Assembly: GCA_002712305.1 (NCBI GenBank)
Contig: PATE01000090.1
Location: forward strand, 5,239-50,110
Reading direction: 5' to 3'
Length of the DNA stretch: 44,872 nucleotides
DNA from: Gemmatimonadota bacterium
Lineage (GTDB): Bacteria; Latescibacterota; UBA2968; UBA8231
This document shows, piece by piece, positions 25,470 through 34,440 of this stretch. The translations under genes were made by a program, and so were the position numbers. The number at the start of each line of letters is the position of its first letter. Within the stretch, counting starts at the first letter, position 1. Below the pieces are notes generated by a model. That model was given only the letters and a program-made list of their open reading frames with translations, was not told the DNA's origin and did not search any database.

Positions 25470-26428
25470 TCAGCGGACTATTTTCACCTGACCCCACGAC
25501 AGCGGTCGCACCTCGGTGCCAGGTGTCGCCGAGGACAGGATCTCGATCTCGTAGAACTCGACGCCCGCCTCAGTGATCAGCTCGATGTAGTCCGTCTGCG
25601 TGTCGGGTGGAAACTCGAGCTCGACCCAGGTCTGAGCCTCGAAGGCAAAGTCGTATACATCGGCGACCATCTTGCCATCACCAGTCTCGGTCTGACCGGC
25701 CTCTCCGAACTCGACGCCCAGATAGGCGATGGCGGCGTACGTTCCTGCATCGGCTCCAACCCGCAATCGTACGCCGTCCACGGGCCGTGGCGCATCAAAC
25801 TGGAAGACCAGATTGCCCTTCGTGGGCCAGGCGAAGACGGCGGCGCCGTCGGGCACGTCCCTCCAGATGACTTCGGAACCCTCCTCCAGATTGGCCAGCG
25901 AGGCCTCGGCCATCATGCGGCCAGAGTCGAAGTCGGTCAAGTGGGCGCCGACACGCTCCGCCATCGGTCCGTATCAGTCGAGAACCTGATTGTCCGGGCA
26001 GTAGGCGTCGCCGAGATGATTGCCTTCGCGCATGTAGAACTGGCCGCCATCCATGCCCAGATTGTCCTTCATACCTTCGATCAGGCCGGAGACGAACTCG
26101 GCGTCTGTGGCGATGCTCATCCGCGCGGTGTCGAAGGAGCCACCCATGCACGTGAGGTTGGGCTTGATGGCGATGTCGAAGCCGTGGGTGTCGCTGGCGA
26201 AGAACAGCTCACTGGCCAGATGCGGCCGGCCTCGATCTTCTCGTCGAAGGCGCTTTTATCCGATACCGTAGTTCGCTTGATGAACACGGCCTCCGGGTGA
26301 TCGGCAACGAAAGGATGGAGCTGGAAGTAGGCGGCAGCCTGTCGGGGATCGGCGAAGATGAGGCTGGGCTGGGCCAGCGACGTGGTGCCGGCGACGCCGG
26401 CGGTCTTGAGAAAGTCTCGACGCTTCAT
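25470..26428 (-). pseudogene. DUF362-family Tat protein, frameshifted, with nonsense codon and swapped C-terminus
   Basis: The start MKRRDFLKTAGVAGTTSL is a Tat leader, followed by 'YFQLHPFVADHPEAVFI'. After 'KIEAG' a one-base deletion near 26220-26228 shifts the frame; the correct continuation is 'HLASELFFASDTHGFDIAIKPNLT' and 'ATDAEFVSGLIEGMKDNLG'. An in-frame TGA (25974-25976) stands where 'VLDWYGPMAERVGAHL' would be expected. The DUF362 homology stops at 'EVIWRDVPDG'. The remainder, 'NLVFQFDAPRPVDGVRLRV' to 'YIELITEAGVEFYEIEIL', looks like a discoidin-type carbohydrate-binding domain that does not belong to this family. Three separate lesions in one gene argue for true decay. Confidence 0.75.
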
Positions 26429-26518
26429 GGAGTCGTCCTTGGTCGGTGTCTGACGAGATGCTCACAGGTATCATCCCCGGAATCCGGCCCCCTCATCAAC
26501 CATCAGCCACCTCGAACA

Positions 26519-27571
26519 CTACGCCTTCGCGTTTGTACTCGCCCCACGACCATCGTCGCTCAGCAGCTTCGCTCTGGTCTCGTCTGTCAATCGGATGTGC
26601 GGCGGCGACATGCCCGGCAGCAACACGCTCGGGTCGCTCTCCACACGCGCCAGCGGATGGAGCTGTGTGAGCGCCGGATTCGCGGAATAGTCTCTGTCCT
26701 CCCGCGGCTCGTTGAACCAGCACGGCGAGAACTCGAGGATGCGCTTCTGCCGTTCGGTGAGTTCGGGGTCGTTGGTATCGTAGGCAGCGTCGCCATGGTG
26801 CATGCCGAAGGGGACGTACTTGTAGAAAAGCGTGCGGCGTTCACCCTTCCCCGCCCAGGGGATGGTGCCGTGCTTGAGCTTCTCAGTGAACAGGATGCAG
26901 TCGCCCGCCTTGGCCTCGACACGGTGCACCGGCACATCCTCATCCCAGTTCGGCAGCTTCGACGTCCACTCGGTGTCACTCCAGTTCCATCGCCAGTCGC
27001 CGTCCATGTCCTTCAGCTTCTGCTCATTGGCCGGCTTATGTGTGCCCACGACACAACCGAAGCCGCCGTCACCGGGACCGACGGTCTTGAGTTCGTACAC
27101 GCACGTGACATGGAAGGCGGCTGGGCCGCCGTGGAGCCCCCCACCTTTGTCCGGCCCGTCGGTCGGGGTCCGGCCGGGCTTGTAGTGCACATTGTCGTGA
27201 TCCAAGCGGAACTGGGGCCTAAGCTCGGCCGGCATGTGTGCCGGGGCGTGGCCCCACGCCGGGTCGCCAAGAACCTCTTCCAGGAGGGGTAGCATGGTCT
27301 CGTTGTCGATCAGGTCCATGTAGGCCTTGTTCCAGAGTCTTCTCCCCGTGTAGGAGTTGCCATGCCGGTCCGTTGTCTCGCACTTGTCTCGCCCGCCGAT
27401 GTAGAAACGGTTCTGTTTGTCGGTCCCGGCGGCGGACAAAGTCTCTTCCCGCTCGAGCACGTGCTCGTCGTAGACTCGATTGAGCTCGTCCAACTGTTGT
27501 TGATCGAGAACATCGGGCACAACGATGTACCCTTGTCGAGCGAACTCGTCGCGCATCGCGTTGTCGATCAT
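26519..27571 (-). CDS. Phytanoyl-CoA dioxygenase-like oxygenase (HGG variant)
   Basis: This 350-aa protein belongs to a PhyH subfamily common in uncultured marine bacteria. N-terminal 'DEFARQGYIVVPDVLDQQQLDEL' is typical. In the position of the iron-binding HxD the sequence has 'GGGLHGGPAAFH', followed by 'GPGDGGFGCVVGTHK'. The distal His and 2-oxoglutarate Arg are in 'CILFTEKLKHGTIPWAGKGERRTLFYKY'. The missing Asp suggests a changed iron site, as in oxygenases that accept a third ligand from outside. It lies 90 bases upstream of the DUF362 pseudogene on the same strand, and is divergent from the beta-helix gene. Confidence 0.88.
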   Translation of the reverse strand: MIDNAMRDEFARQGYIVVPDVLDQQQLDELNRVYDEHVLEREETLSAAGTDKQNRFYIGGRDKCETTDRHGNSYTGRRLWNKAYMDLIDNETMLPLLEEVLGDPAWGHAPAHMPAELRPQFRLDHDNVHYKPGRTPTDGPDKGGGLHGGPAAFHVTCVYELKTVGPGDGGFGCVVGTHKPANEQKLKDMDGDWRWNWSDTEWTSKLPNWDEDVPVHRVEAKAGDCILFTEKLKHGTIPWAGKGERRTLFYKYVPFGMHHGDAAYDTNDPELTERQKRILEFSPCWFNEPREDRDYSANPALTQLHPLARVESDPSVLLPGMSPPHIRLTDETRAKLLSDDGRGASTNAKA

Positions 27572-27723
27572 TCTTCGCCTTTCCCAACGATAGCTGTAAG
27601 CCGTATCTGCAGATCAGTGTTCTATATAAAATAGAGAGCATGAGTGATCATGCCTTAGATGGAACGGTACACAAGTTTGCCCACCAAATGTGGGTCTTTC
27701 AAGGTGAAAACCAGGGGTTGCTG

Positions 27724-28905
27724 ATGGACAGACAGATATATGTCGAGCCGATGACTTCGCCCACGTCCGGTATTCAGGAGGCCATCGATTCACTCCAGGA
27801 GCAGGGCGGCCGTGTGCACATTCCCGCCGGCAAGTGGCATCTATCGAGGTCGATCTGTCTGCCCTCAGGTGTCAGTCTGGTTGGCGATGGACCGGCGACG
27901 GTTCTCCACATCTCACCCCTCAAAGTCGCGCGTCTGGCGAAGGCTGTGCGAAAGGGTGGCAGGGTCCTGACGCTGAAAGGGAAAGTGCCCTATCGAGTAG
28001 GACAGGAGATCGGCATTTCGGATGAGGTCCTTAGTGGCTGGTGGGGGACCCACGGGATCGTCGAGGCCATCAAGGGCCAGCGGGTCCACCTGAGCGCCAG
28101 ATTCAACCGGGGTCTGTCCGTTGCCGACGACGCCAAAGCGGTCAGTCTCTTTCCGGCCATCACAGCCGATGGAGCGACCGACGCCGAACTCGCGAACTTC
28201 ACGATTCGCGGACCCAAGGGTTACAAGGGCAAGTGGTGGGACTTCACCTACAGTGCGATTCACCTGGTGTCGTGCCAGCGTGTCCGCGTCACGAATGTGA
28301 CCGTCTTCGAATGGCCCAGCGATGGAATCGGCGTCCAGAGGGGTTCGGACGTACAGGTGAGCCAATGCCAGTCCCACGGGTGCCGGGGGCACGGTTTTCA
28401 TCCAGGGACCGGCCTGGCACGAAGTGTCTGGTCGCACAACATCGGCAAGGGCAATGGGGGCGACGGGTTCTTCTTCTGTGCTCGCGTGCACCATTCGACA
28501 TGCAGCGACAGCGTCTTTTCGGAGAATGGCCTGGCCGGGATCGGTGGTGTCGCTCGAGGCGGGGACCATCACAACATCATCAGTGACAATGTCTGCTCGT
28601 ACAACCAGAAGTGGGGCATCGAGGCAACGCGCGGCGATGAGCAGATCATTACGGGAAATCTGGTTCTCAGCAATTCGCAGGAGCGAGCGGGAGAGTTTCC
28701 CGGGATTCGACTACACGATATGGAACGGAACGTGGTGACGAGCAATCGGCTGGCAGACGACCAGAACGAACCAACGCAGACCCAGGGAATCGTCGAGAGC
28801 GGCGCCACGGACTACAATCTCATCAGTAGCAATCTCTGTGCAGGTATGAAGCAGGGCGTGATCATCGTCGGGGCACATTCCAGAGCAGAGGGAAACCTGA
28901 CCTGA
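27724..28905 (+). CDS. Right-handed parallel beta-helix protein (pectate-lyase-like)
   Basis: This 393-aa protein has the pectate-lyase-type beta-helix: 'GIQEAIDSLQEQGGRVHIPAGKWHLSRSICLPSGVSLVGDG' is the standard N-terminal cap. Helix coils follow with repeated 'N..V' and 'S....NG..GIGG', ending in 'NLISSNLCAGMKQGVIIVG'. Such proteins cleave or bind uronate-rich polysaccharides, but no catalytic Arg/Asp cluster can be assigned. I place the start at ATG 27724 because GGGG lies six bases upstream. The track's ATG 27640 sits just downstream of an AT-rich TATATAAAAT and would give a 28-residue leader without signal-peptide character. No signal peptide is seen with either start. Confidence 0.8.
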   Translation: MDRQIYVEPMTSPTSGIQEAIDSLQEQGGRVHIPAGKWHLSRSICLPSGVSLVGDGPATVLHISPLKVARLAKAVRKGGRVLTLKGKVPYRVGQEIGISDEVLSGWWGTHGIVEAIKGQRVHLSARFNRGLSVADDAKAVSLFPAITADGATDAELANFTIRGPKGYKGKWWDFTYSAIHLVSCQRVRVTNVTVFEWPSDGIGVQRGSDVQVSQCQSHGCRGHGFHPGTGLARSVWSHNIGKGNGGDGFFFCARVHHSTCSDSVFSENGLAGIGGVARGGDHHNIISDNVCSYNQKWGIEATRGDEQIITGNLVLSNSQERAGEFPGIRLHDMERNVVTSNRLADDQNEPTQTQGIVESGATDYNLISSNLCAGMKQGVIIVGAHSRAEGNLT

Positions 28906-29047
28906 CACATCCGTTGTACGATGTCGGCGAGACCGCAGATGAACAGGACTCAGTGGCGGGCAGTCAGTTCAGTGCGGGGTTGTGGTCGGTCACGTCGTCG
29001 ATGTGAACCTTAGAGTCGCCCCCCCAAGACCAACCAGGAGGCTCCCC

Positions 29048-30086
29048 GTGGTCGAGCTTGTCGTCGCCGATGGCGGCCGCCATCGGCATCTCATCACTCT
29101 GTTCACTCTTCGAAGCCGTGCTCTACGCGGTCCCTGTTGCGCATGTTGAGAACCTGGCGCAATCCGGTCGTCGGGCTGGGCGCGTCCTGCGTGACTTGCG
29201 CCAGAACATCGATCGACCGATCGCGGCGATTCTGACGCTCAACACCATTGCGCATACGGTGGGGGCCACCGTAGCGGGCGCATCGGCGGAACGTGTGCTT
29301 GGGCATCAGTGGTTGCCCGCCTTCTCCGTTCTATTCACCCTCGCCGTGTTGGTGATCTCCGAGATTCTGCCCAAGACCGCCGGGGTCGCGTACAGCCGTG
29401 TCCTGTCGGCACCGATCGCCCTGCCGCTGCAAGCCCTGGTCCAGCTCTTCTCCCCCTTCATCTGGCTCAGTGAGGGGCTCACTCGCCTTGTGTCGCGTGA
29501 CCATCAGCAGGTCGGCGTATCGGCTGAAGACCTGCATGTATTGGCCCGGCTCGGTCAACGCACCGGATCGCTGCAGGAAGATGAGGCCAAGGCGATCGCC
29601 AATGTGCTGACGCTCCGGGACAGACCCGTTCAGGACATCATGACACCTCGGACGGTCGTCTTCTCTCTGAACGTCGCGGCCAGAGTAGGTGAGATCCGCG
29701 AGCAAGAGGATATCTACTATCATAGCCGTATCCCTGTGTTCGACCGGGACGCTGACGATGTGGTCGGCATGGTCCATCGACGGGATCTGATGGCGGCGAT
29801 GGCCCGCCAGCAGTTCGACGCAACGATGGAGTCGATGATGGGGCCCATCGACTTCGTTGCCGGTACGATGGGGATCGACCGGTTGCTACACCGTTTCCTG
29901 CACCATCGTACTCACCTGTCCATGGTAATCGATGAGTTCGGCAGCCTTGCGGGGTTGGTGACCCTCGAGGACGCGCTGGAAGCACTGCTTGGCTACGAGA
30001 TCGTCGACGAATACGATCCGGCCGTCGACATGCGCGAGTTGGCACATGACCGGCGGCGCGAACTGCAGTCGCCGGACGACACATGA
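29048..30086 (+). CDS. CNNM/CorC-type membrane protein with CBS pair; frameshift near the start
   Basis: This protein combines a CNNM (DUF21) membrane domain with 'LAVLVISEILPKTAGVAYSR' and a cytoplasmic CBS pair: 'VQDIMTPRTVV' and 'HLSMVIDEFGSLAGLVTLEDALEALLGYEIVDEYD'. The family is linked to Mg/Co efflux and divalent-cation homeostasis. AGGAGG at 29036-29041 sets GTG 29048 (MVELVVA) as the authentic start, but that frame stops after about 35 codons. The conserved protein runs in the frame of ATG 29070 (MAAAIGISSLCSLFEAVLY), one base out of phase. So one extra base lies between 29048 and 29070, or a weak TTG/ATG start is used without its own ribosome binding site. The usual C-terminal transporter-associated domain is absent. 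Confidence 0.8.
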
Positions 30087-30203
30087 GTCCTTTCTAAGTC
30101 CGAGGGTTGAGCTGTCGTGCAGGACCAGCCAGAGCCCGACGAGAGAACCGTCGTAACCACGCGGCCTGATCAGATCCCGTACTAACCCAACAGAGAAAGA
30201 GAC

Positions 30204-30425
30204 ATGATAAGACTCGGTCGGTTTGTCGACTCCTACTTCTTCCAGAACTTCGTACTCGCCGTGATCGTGCTCGCCGCGATCCTCATCGGTCTCGAGACCT
30301 CCCGCGATCTCGTTGCCGACTACGGAGCCATCCTGCACACCATCGTCGTCGTCTGCTTCCTGCCCGTCGGCCACGTCGACGAACTGCCGTGCTTCGTTCA
30401 GGCAGGCGATCTTCACGCCGAGTAA
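30204..30425 (+). pseudogene. Voltage-gated ion-channel-like N-terminal stub
   Basis: 73 codons beginning MIRLGRFVDSYFFQNF, then 'VLAVIVLAAILIGLETS' and 'LHTIVVV'. This matches the first transmembrane segment (S1) and start of S2 of bacterial Ion_trans channels ('FQNFI..VIVLNAIVLGLET'). The following residues (FLPVGHVDELPCFVQAGDLHAE) are not channel-like and the frame stops at 30425. No S4 or pore segment is found in any frame before the next gene. GAGAAAGAGAC lies in front of the ATG. The rest of the channel appears to have been lost by deletion. Confidence 0.55.
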
Positions 30426-30530
30426 ACGTTTCGGTGCACTCGTCGTAGGTAGGCTGCAGAGCACGCAAGCCTGACCACGTGAGTTCATACTACGTTTGGG
30501 TGGAAGACCCGGATCTGTGGAGTGCTGAAG

Positions 30531-32495
30531 ATGGCGACCAGCAAGACAGCCAGTCGTGGACATCCCCTGAGATGGCGGGCCGTCGTCACAGGCCTGGGTG
30601 GCTGTCTGTGCATCGGTCTCGGTACGCAGTTCGGTGAGATGATGACGGGCGCGTCAAGGATGGCCAGCGGCTTCACCACGGGGGCTGCACTGTTCCTGTT
30701 CTTCTTCCTGGTGGGCGCCATCAATCCGGCGCTGAAGAGGATCCGACCGAGCTGGGCACTGCGACGTGCTGAACTGTTGCTGGTGTACGGGATGATGATG
30801 GTCGCGTGCGCGCTGCCAACGACGGGACTGGTCGCCTACCACCTGCCGATTATGGTGCTCAGCTTCTACTACGCCACGCCGGAGAACGACTGGGCACAGG
30901 TGATTCATCCCTTCATCCCCGACTGGTTGGCGCCCCAGGATCCGGCAGCGATCAAACACTTCTTTGAAGGTCTGCCTCAGGGAGAGAGCGTCCCGTGGGG
31001 TGTGTGGGCTGTGCCCCTGGCGTGCTGGGGTATGTTCTTCGTCGCCCTGTATCTAGTGATGATCTCGGTGGCCGTCATCCTGCGCCGGCAATGGATGGAG
31101 CACGAGAACCTGATCTATCCCATTGCACATGTGCCGCTGGCCATGGCTCAAGAGGACGAGTCAGGATCAGCGGTCAACCCCTTCTTCAGAAACGGGTTGA
31201 TGTGGTTGGGATTCGCCCTGCCCGTGCTGCTGACGACGGCAGAGGCACTGCACCAGTATGATCCGATCTTCCCCACCGCCAACAGTGTCCTCTACCCGGG
31301 GACGACCGTGCCCATCTTGCGAAATGCGACACCGATCAGTTTTCTGCTCAGCTTTCCGATCCTGGGGTTTTCCTATCTGATCAGGCTGGAAGTGGCCTTC
31401 GGATTCTGGTTCTTCAACATCCTTTCCAGTGTTCTGCTGGGCGTATTCCGCATCACGGGGATTCATAGCACCGAGCACCTGGACTTCGCCGCCAACTCAC
31501 CCATCCTGGCACACCAGGGCATGGGTGCGATGATCGTGTTGTGCTTGGGGGGCCTTTGGATGGCTCGTGGCCACTTGCGCACCGTTTGGCGCGGTGCCGT
31601 CGGCCCGCAAGGAGAGGTCAACGACGACGACGAGATCATGTCCTATCGCGCTGCAGTGTTCAGCACCCTGGGCGGGTTCCTCGTCATGGCCATGATGCTC
31701 AATGCTGCGGGTCTTCCCCTCTGGGCGGCCGTGACGATGCTCGTGGTGGCCTTCATCCTCTTTGTCGGGATCACGCGCATTGTTGTCGAGGGTGGGATGG
31801 CCTCGTGTCGTGCACCGTTGATCGCACCCAACTTTGTCGTCTCCGGCATGGGCACCAGCGCCCTGGGTGAAAGCGGAATGACCACCCTCGCCTTCACCTA
31901 CTCGTGGGCCGGAGATGTGCGCACCTTCGTGATGGCCTCGGCTGCCCACGCCTTGAAACTGCTGGACGAAGCGTCTGTGGGCGGCAACCGCAGGATGGTC
32001 TTCTGGAGTCTGGCCGCTGCAGTCGTGGTCACGATGGCGAGCTCGTGTTGGATGATGCTGACCCTTGCCTACGAATACGGCGGGATCAATCTCAACGCCG
32101 GGTATTTCCAGTTGATCACAATGACGCCATTCCGATACCTTGATGTCTACTTGAAGAATCCGACACTGCCCAACCTCGGCGGCTGGCTGCAAACGGGGGT
32201 CGGTGCTGGACTGATGGCGTTGTTGATGTTCCTGCGTCAGCGATTTCTCTGGTGGCCCCTGCATCCGCTGGGTCTGCCGATCAGTGCCACGCGGATCATG
32301 GATCTGGTCTGGTTCAGCGTGTTCCTGGCCTGGTTCTTGAAACTCGTGATCCTCAAATACGGGGGCCCGGGAATGTTTGTCCGGATGCGACCGTTCTTTC
32401 TGGGGATGATCCTTGGGCAGTTCGTCTCCGCCGGCGTATGGATCGTCATCGACTATTTCACCGGCATGCAGGACAACATGGTTTTCGTGATCTGA
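30531..32495 (+). CDS. DUF6785-type polytopic membrane protein (OPT-like transporter)
   Basis: This 654-aa integral membrane protein has about 13-14 hydrophobic segments (for example FTTGAALFLFFFLVGAI, GMFFVALYLVMISVAVIL, AAVTMLVVAFILFVGI and LMALLMFLRQ). Conserved signatures are 'RRQWMEHENLIYPIAHVPLAM', 'FGFWFFNILSSVLLG', 'TRIVVEGGMASCRAPLIAPNFV' and 'NLNAGYFQLI'. The family is of unknown function but resembles oligopeptide-type transporters. ATG 30531 has GGAG eight bases upstream; the track's GTG 30522 does not. It is followed 26 bases later by two coupled amidohydrolase-fold genes, so it may import their substrate. Confidence 0.85.
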   Translation: MATSKTASRGHPLRWRAVVTGLGGCLCIGLGTQFGEMMTGASRMASGFTTGAALFLFFFLVGAINPALKRIRPSWALRRAELLLVYGMMMVACALPTTGLVAYHLPIMVLSFYYATPENDWAQVIHPFIPDWLAPQDPAAIKHFFEGLPQGESVPWGVWAVPLACWGMFFVALYLVMISVAVILRRQWMEHENLIYPIAHVPLAMAQEDESGSAVNPFFRNGLMWLGFALPVLLTTAEALHQYDPIFPTANSVLYPGTTVPILRNATPISFLLSFPILGFSYLIRLEVAFGFWFFNILSSVLLGVFRITGIHSTEHLDFAANSPILAHQGMGAMIVLCLGGLWMARGHLRTVWRGAVGPQGEVNDDDEIMSYRAAVFSTLGGFLVMAMMLNAAGLPLWAAVTMLVVAFILFVGITRIVVEGGMASCRAPLIAPNFVVSGMGTSALGESGMTTLAFTYSWAGDVRTFVMASAAHALKLLDEASVGGNRRMVFWSLAAAVVVTMASSCWMMLTLAYEYGGINLNAGYFQLITMTPFRYLDVYLKNPTLPNLGGWLQTGVGAGLMALLMFLRQRFLWWPLHPLGLPISATRIMDLVWFSVFLAWFLKLVILKYGGPGMFVRMRPFFLGMILGQFVSAGVWIVIDYFTGMQDNMVFVI

Positions 32496-32521
32496 GCGTT
32501 CAGCTGAAGAGGTGGGAACTG

Positions 32522-33289
32522 ATGAGAATCGATTTCCAGACCTATCTGCCCGACACCTTCGATGGCCGGTCCTTCGGTCCAGATGAGTTACGCGCGCTGG
32601 CAGCGGAAGGGAGCGTCGAGCGCTGTGTCGTGATGCCCTCGGCTCAGCCCCAACCAGACAATGCCGCCCTTGCCAGGCGAATCGACGCGCAGCCAGAGAT
32701 GATCGGCTGTGCAGCGTTGAACCCGGCTCGTGGATCCGAGGTGGTAGACGAACTGGAGCAGGCCGTTCACGAGTGGGGATTCATGGGTCTGCGGCTCTAC
32801 CCGGCGACGCACGGGTATGACCTCGACAGCAGCGATGTTGATCTGCTGCTGGCCAAGGCCCTGAATCTGCAGCTGCCGGTGACCGTCGACGGCTGTCGGG
32901 AGCACTGCTCGCCCGCCCAGGTGAGCGAACTTGCCAGCCGATTCCCCGACGTGCCGTTCATCGTCGACGTCGGCTTCCGCCCCAGTGCTCCCCCGGTGAG
33001 CATGAAGATCCCCCTGCCTCCTGAAGGACGAATCGCCGAGGTCGCCGAGTCGGTGCCCAACGTGTATCTAGGGCTGACCACCGTGGCCTCCGTCGAACTC
33101 TACTGTATCAAACGACTCATGGGAGTCTGTGGCCCACAAAAACTCATCTTCGGCTCGAACGCTCCCCATGGCATTCCTCAGTTCGGCGTACGCGGCTTCC
33201 AGATGGGAAATCTGCCACCCGAAGAAGAGGAGGCCATCCTCGGAGGCACCTTGGCGCGGTTGTATCGATTGGGGGGAGAGGAGCGATGA
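32522..33289 (+). CDS. Amidohydrolase-2-like TIM-barrel protein lacking metal ligands
   Basis: 255 aa from ATG 32522 (GAGGTGGGAA just upstream); the track start at 32252 lies in the preceding gene. Barrel features include 'MIGCAALNPARG', 'EWGFMGLRLYPATHGYDL' and 'LIFGSNAPHGIPQFG'. In the amidohydrolase-2/ACMSD family the N-terminal strand carries HxH and the last strand an Asp (GSD). Here the start is MRIDFQTYLPDTFDG with no His, the middle strand reads 'VTVDGCR', and the last has 'GSNAPH' with Asn. All metal ligands therefore appear absent, so it may be a non-catalytic partner of the next gene. Its end overlaps the following start by four bases. Confidence 0.8.
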   Translation: MRIDFQTYLPDTFDGRSFGPDELRALAAEGSVERCVVMPSAQPQPDNAALARRIDAQPEMIGCAALNPARGSEVVDELEQAVHEWGFMGLRLYPATHGYDLDSSDVDLLLAKALNLQLPVTVDGCREHCSPAQVSELASRFPDVPFIVDVGFRPSAPPVSMKIPLPPEGRIAEVAESVPNVYLGLTTVASVELYCIKRLMGVCGPQKLIFGSNAPHGIPQFGVRGFQMGNLPPEEEEAILGGTLARLYRLGGEER

Positions 33290-34032
33290 AGATCTTCGAT
33301 TGCGAAGCATACCTGCCCAACAGCGGAAATCCCTATCTGTGCGGGGACTCTTTCGAGGCGGCCGACCTGATTCGCATGCTGGACGAGGTCGACACCGAAG
33401 CCGTCCTCACGATTCCCGCCCCCGAAGCCCCGTTGGAGGGCTCCGGCTGGGAGCAGACGAACAACCGGACCATGCACACGGCCATGGCTGAATACCCTGG
33501 CAAGATCCTGGGCTGCTGCGTGGTCAATCCCGCCGATGGGGATGCCGCCGTTGATGAGTTTGAGAAAACGGTGAAGGAGTGGGGATTCTCGGGCCTGAAG
33601 TATTCACCCGGCCTGGAGGGCACCGCCGCCGACCTGGCCAAGGCGGCGGCAGAGATGGAAATCCCCGTGACCATCCATACGAACGGTTCCGTCGATGCGT
33701 ATGAACGCATCGCTGGACTGGCCAAGCGTCATCCCGAGTTGGTGATGGTCCTCGAACACATGGGATATCGGTTCCATGTCGACCTCGCCATCGACCTTGC
33801 CCGGCGGTTCGAAAATATTTACCTGGCGCCCACCGTCACGGCCGCCGCCGAACCCATGGTTGTCAAGAAAGCGGTCGAAGAGGTTGGAGCCGAACGGATG
33901 GTCTTCGGTTCCAACGCGCCATGGGCGGCGCCTGTTTTCGGCGTCGAAGCCATCCGAAGACTCCGGCTGGGCGACGCTCAGGAGCATCTGATCTTCCGAG
34001 GGAACTTCCAGCGGATCTATCGTCTGGAGTGA
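33286..34032 (+). CDS. Amidohydrolase-2-like TIM-barrel protein with altered metal site
   Basis: This 248-aa paralogue of the preceding gene is coupled to it by ATGA and a GGGGAGAGGAG ribosome binding site. It keeps 'VTIHTNGSVDAYERIAGLAKRHPELVMVLEHMGY', containing the His residues normally used on barrel strands 5 and 6. The N-terminal HxH is replaced by 'FDCEAYLP', and the last-strand Asp is Asn in 'VFGSNAPWAAP'. 'GFSGLKYSPG' and 'CCVVNPADG' match the family framework. The function is unknown. With one copy partly and the other fully stripped of ligands, the pair may act as an obligate heteromer. It is co-transcribed with the DUF6785 transporter. Confidence 0.85.
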   Translation: MKIFDCEAYLPNSGNPYLCGDSFEAADLIRMLDEVDTEAVLTIPAPEAPLEGSGWEQTNNRTMHTAMAEYPGKILGCCVVNPADGDAAVDEFEKTVKEWGFSGLKYSPGLEGTAADLAKAAAEMEIPVTIHTNGSVDAYERIAGLAKRHPELVMVLEHMGYRFHVDLAIDLARRFENIYLAPTVTAAAEPMVVKKAVEEVGAERMVFGSNAPWAAPVFGVEAIRRLRLGDAQEHLIFRGNFQRIYRLE

Positions 34033-34140
34033 GGCTCAGATGCGGCACCGCCAGAATGCATGCATCGCCGCTCTACAGGTTCGACCGTGTGACCCGGGTC
34101 ATTTCAGCGATGCAATCAGACATATCCTGGATGACAACGG

Positions 34141-34440
34141 TTGTCCAAGGTCACTGGAGAGAATAGACTCGAGAGCCTGATCATCCTGCTCGTAGAAGAC
34201 GTCTGCGACATGCGTCGTGTCGTCGCCCGTATGCTCGGCAAGATCGGCTTCACCGATGTGATCTCCGTTGGCGACGGCCAGGAGGCCCTCGACGTTCTGC
34301 GCATGCGTCATGTCGATCTGGTACTGACTGACTTGGCCATGCCCAACATGGATGGGAACAGTCTGATCCATGAGATCCGCTCCAGCCACGTCTACGAGGA
34401 TCTTCCCGTCACCGTATTCACCGCCCTCAGCAACCCACAG
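34141..34440 (+). pseudogene. Truncated response-regulator receiver domain
   Basis: The frame encodes 'LIILLVEDVCDMRRVVARMLGKIGFTDV', 'DGQEALDVLRMRHVDLVLTDLAMPNMDGNSLI' and 'LPVTVFTAL'. These are the acidic pair, the phospho-acceptor Asp (TDLAMP) and the Thr strand of a CheY-like domain. The final strand with the conserved Lys and the last helix are missing. After about 34430 the frame runs antisense through another gene's remnant. No good start is seen; the track's TTG 34141 lacks a ribosome binding site. The gene appears cut at both ends. Confidence 0.6.

Noticed and set aside
30352-30425. 'VGHVDELPCFVQAGD' resembling the GHVDxxxxF motif of agmatine/peptidyl-arginine deiminases
   Set aside because: It is only about 20 residues with no flanking similarity, so it is probably chance sequence after the channel breakpoint.
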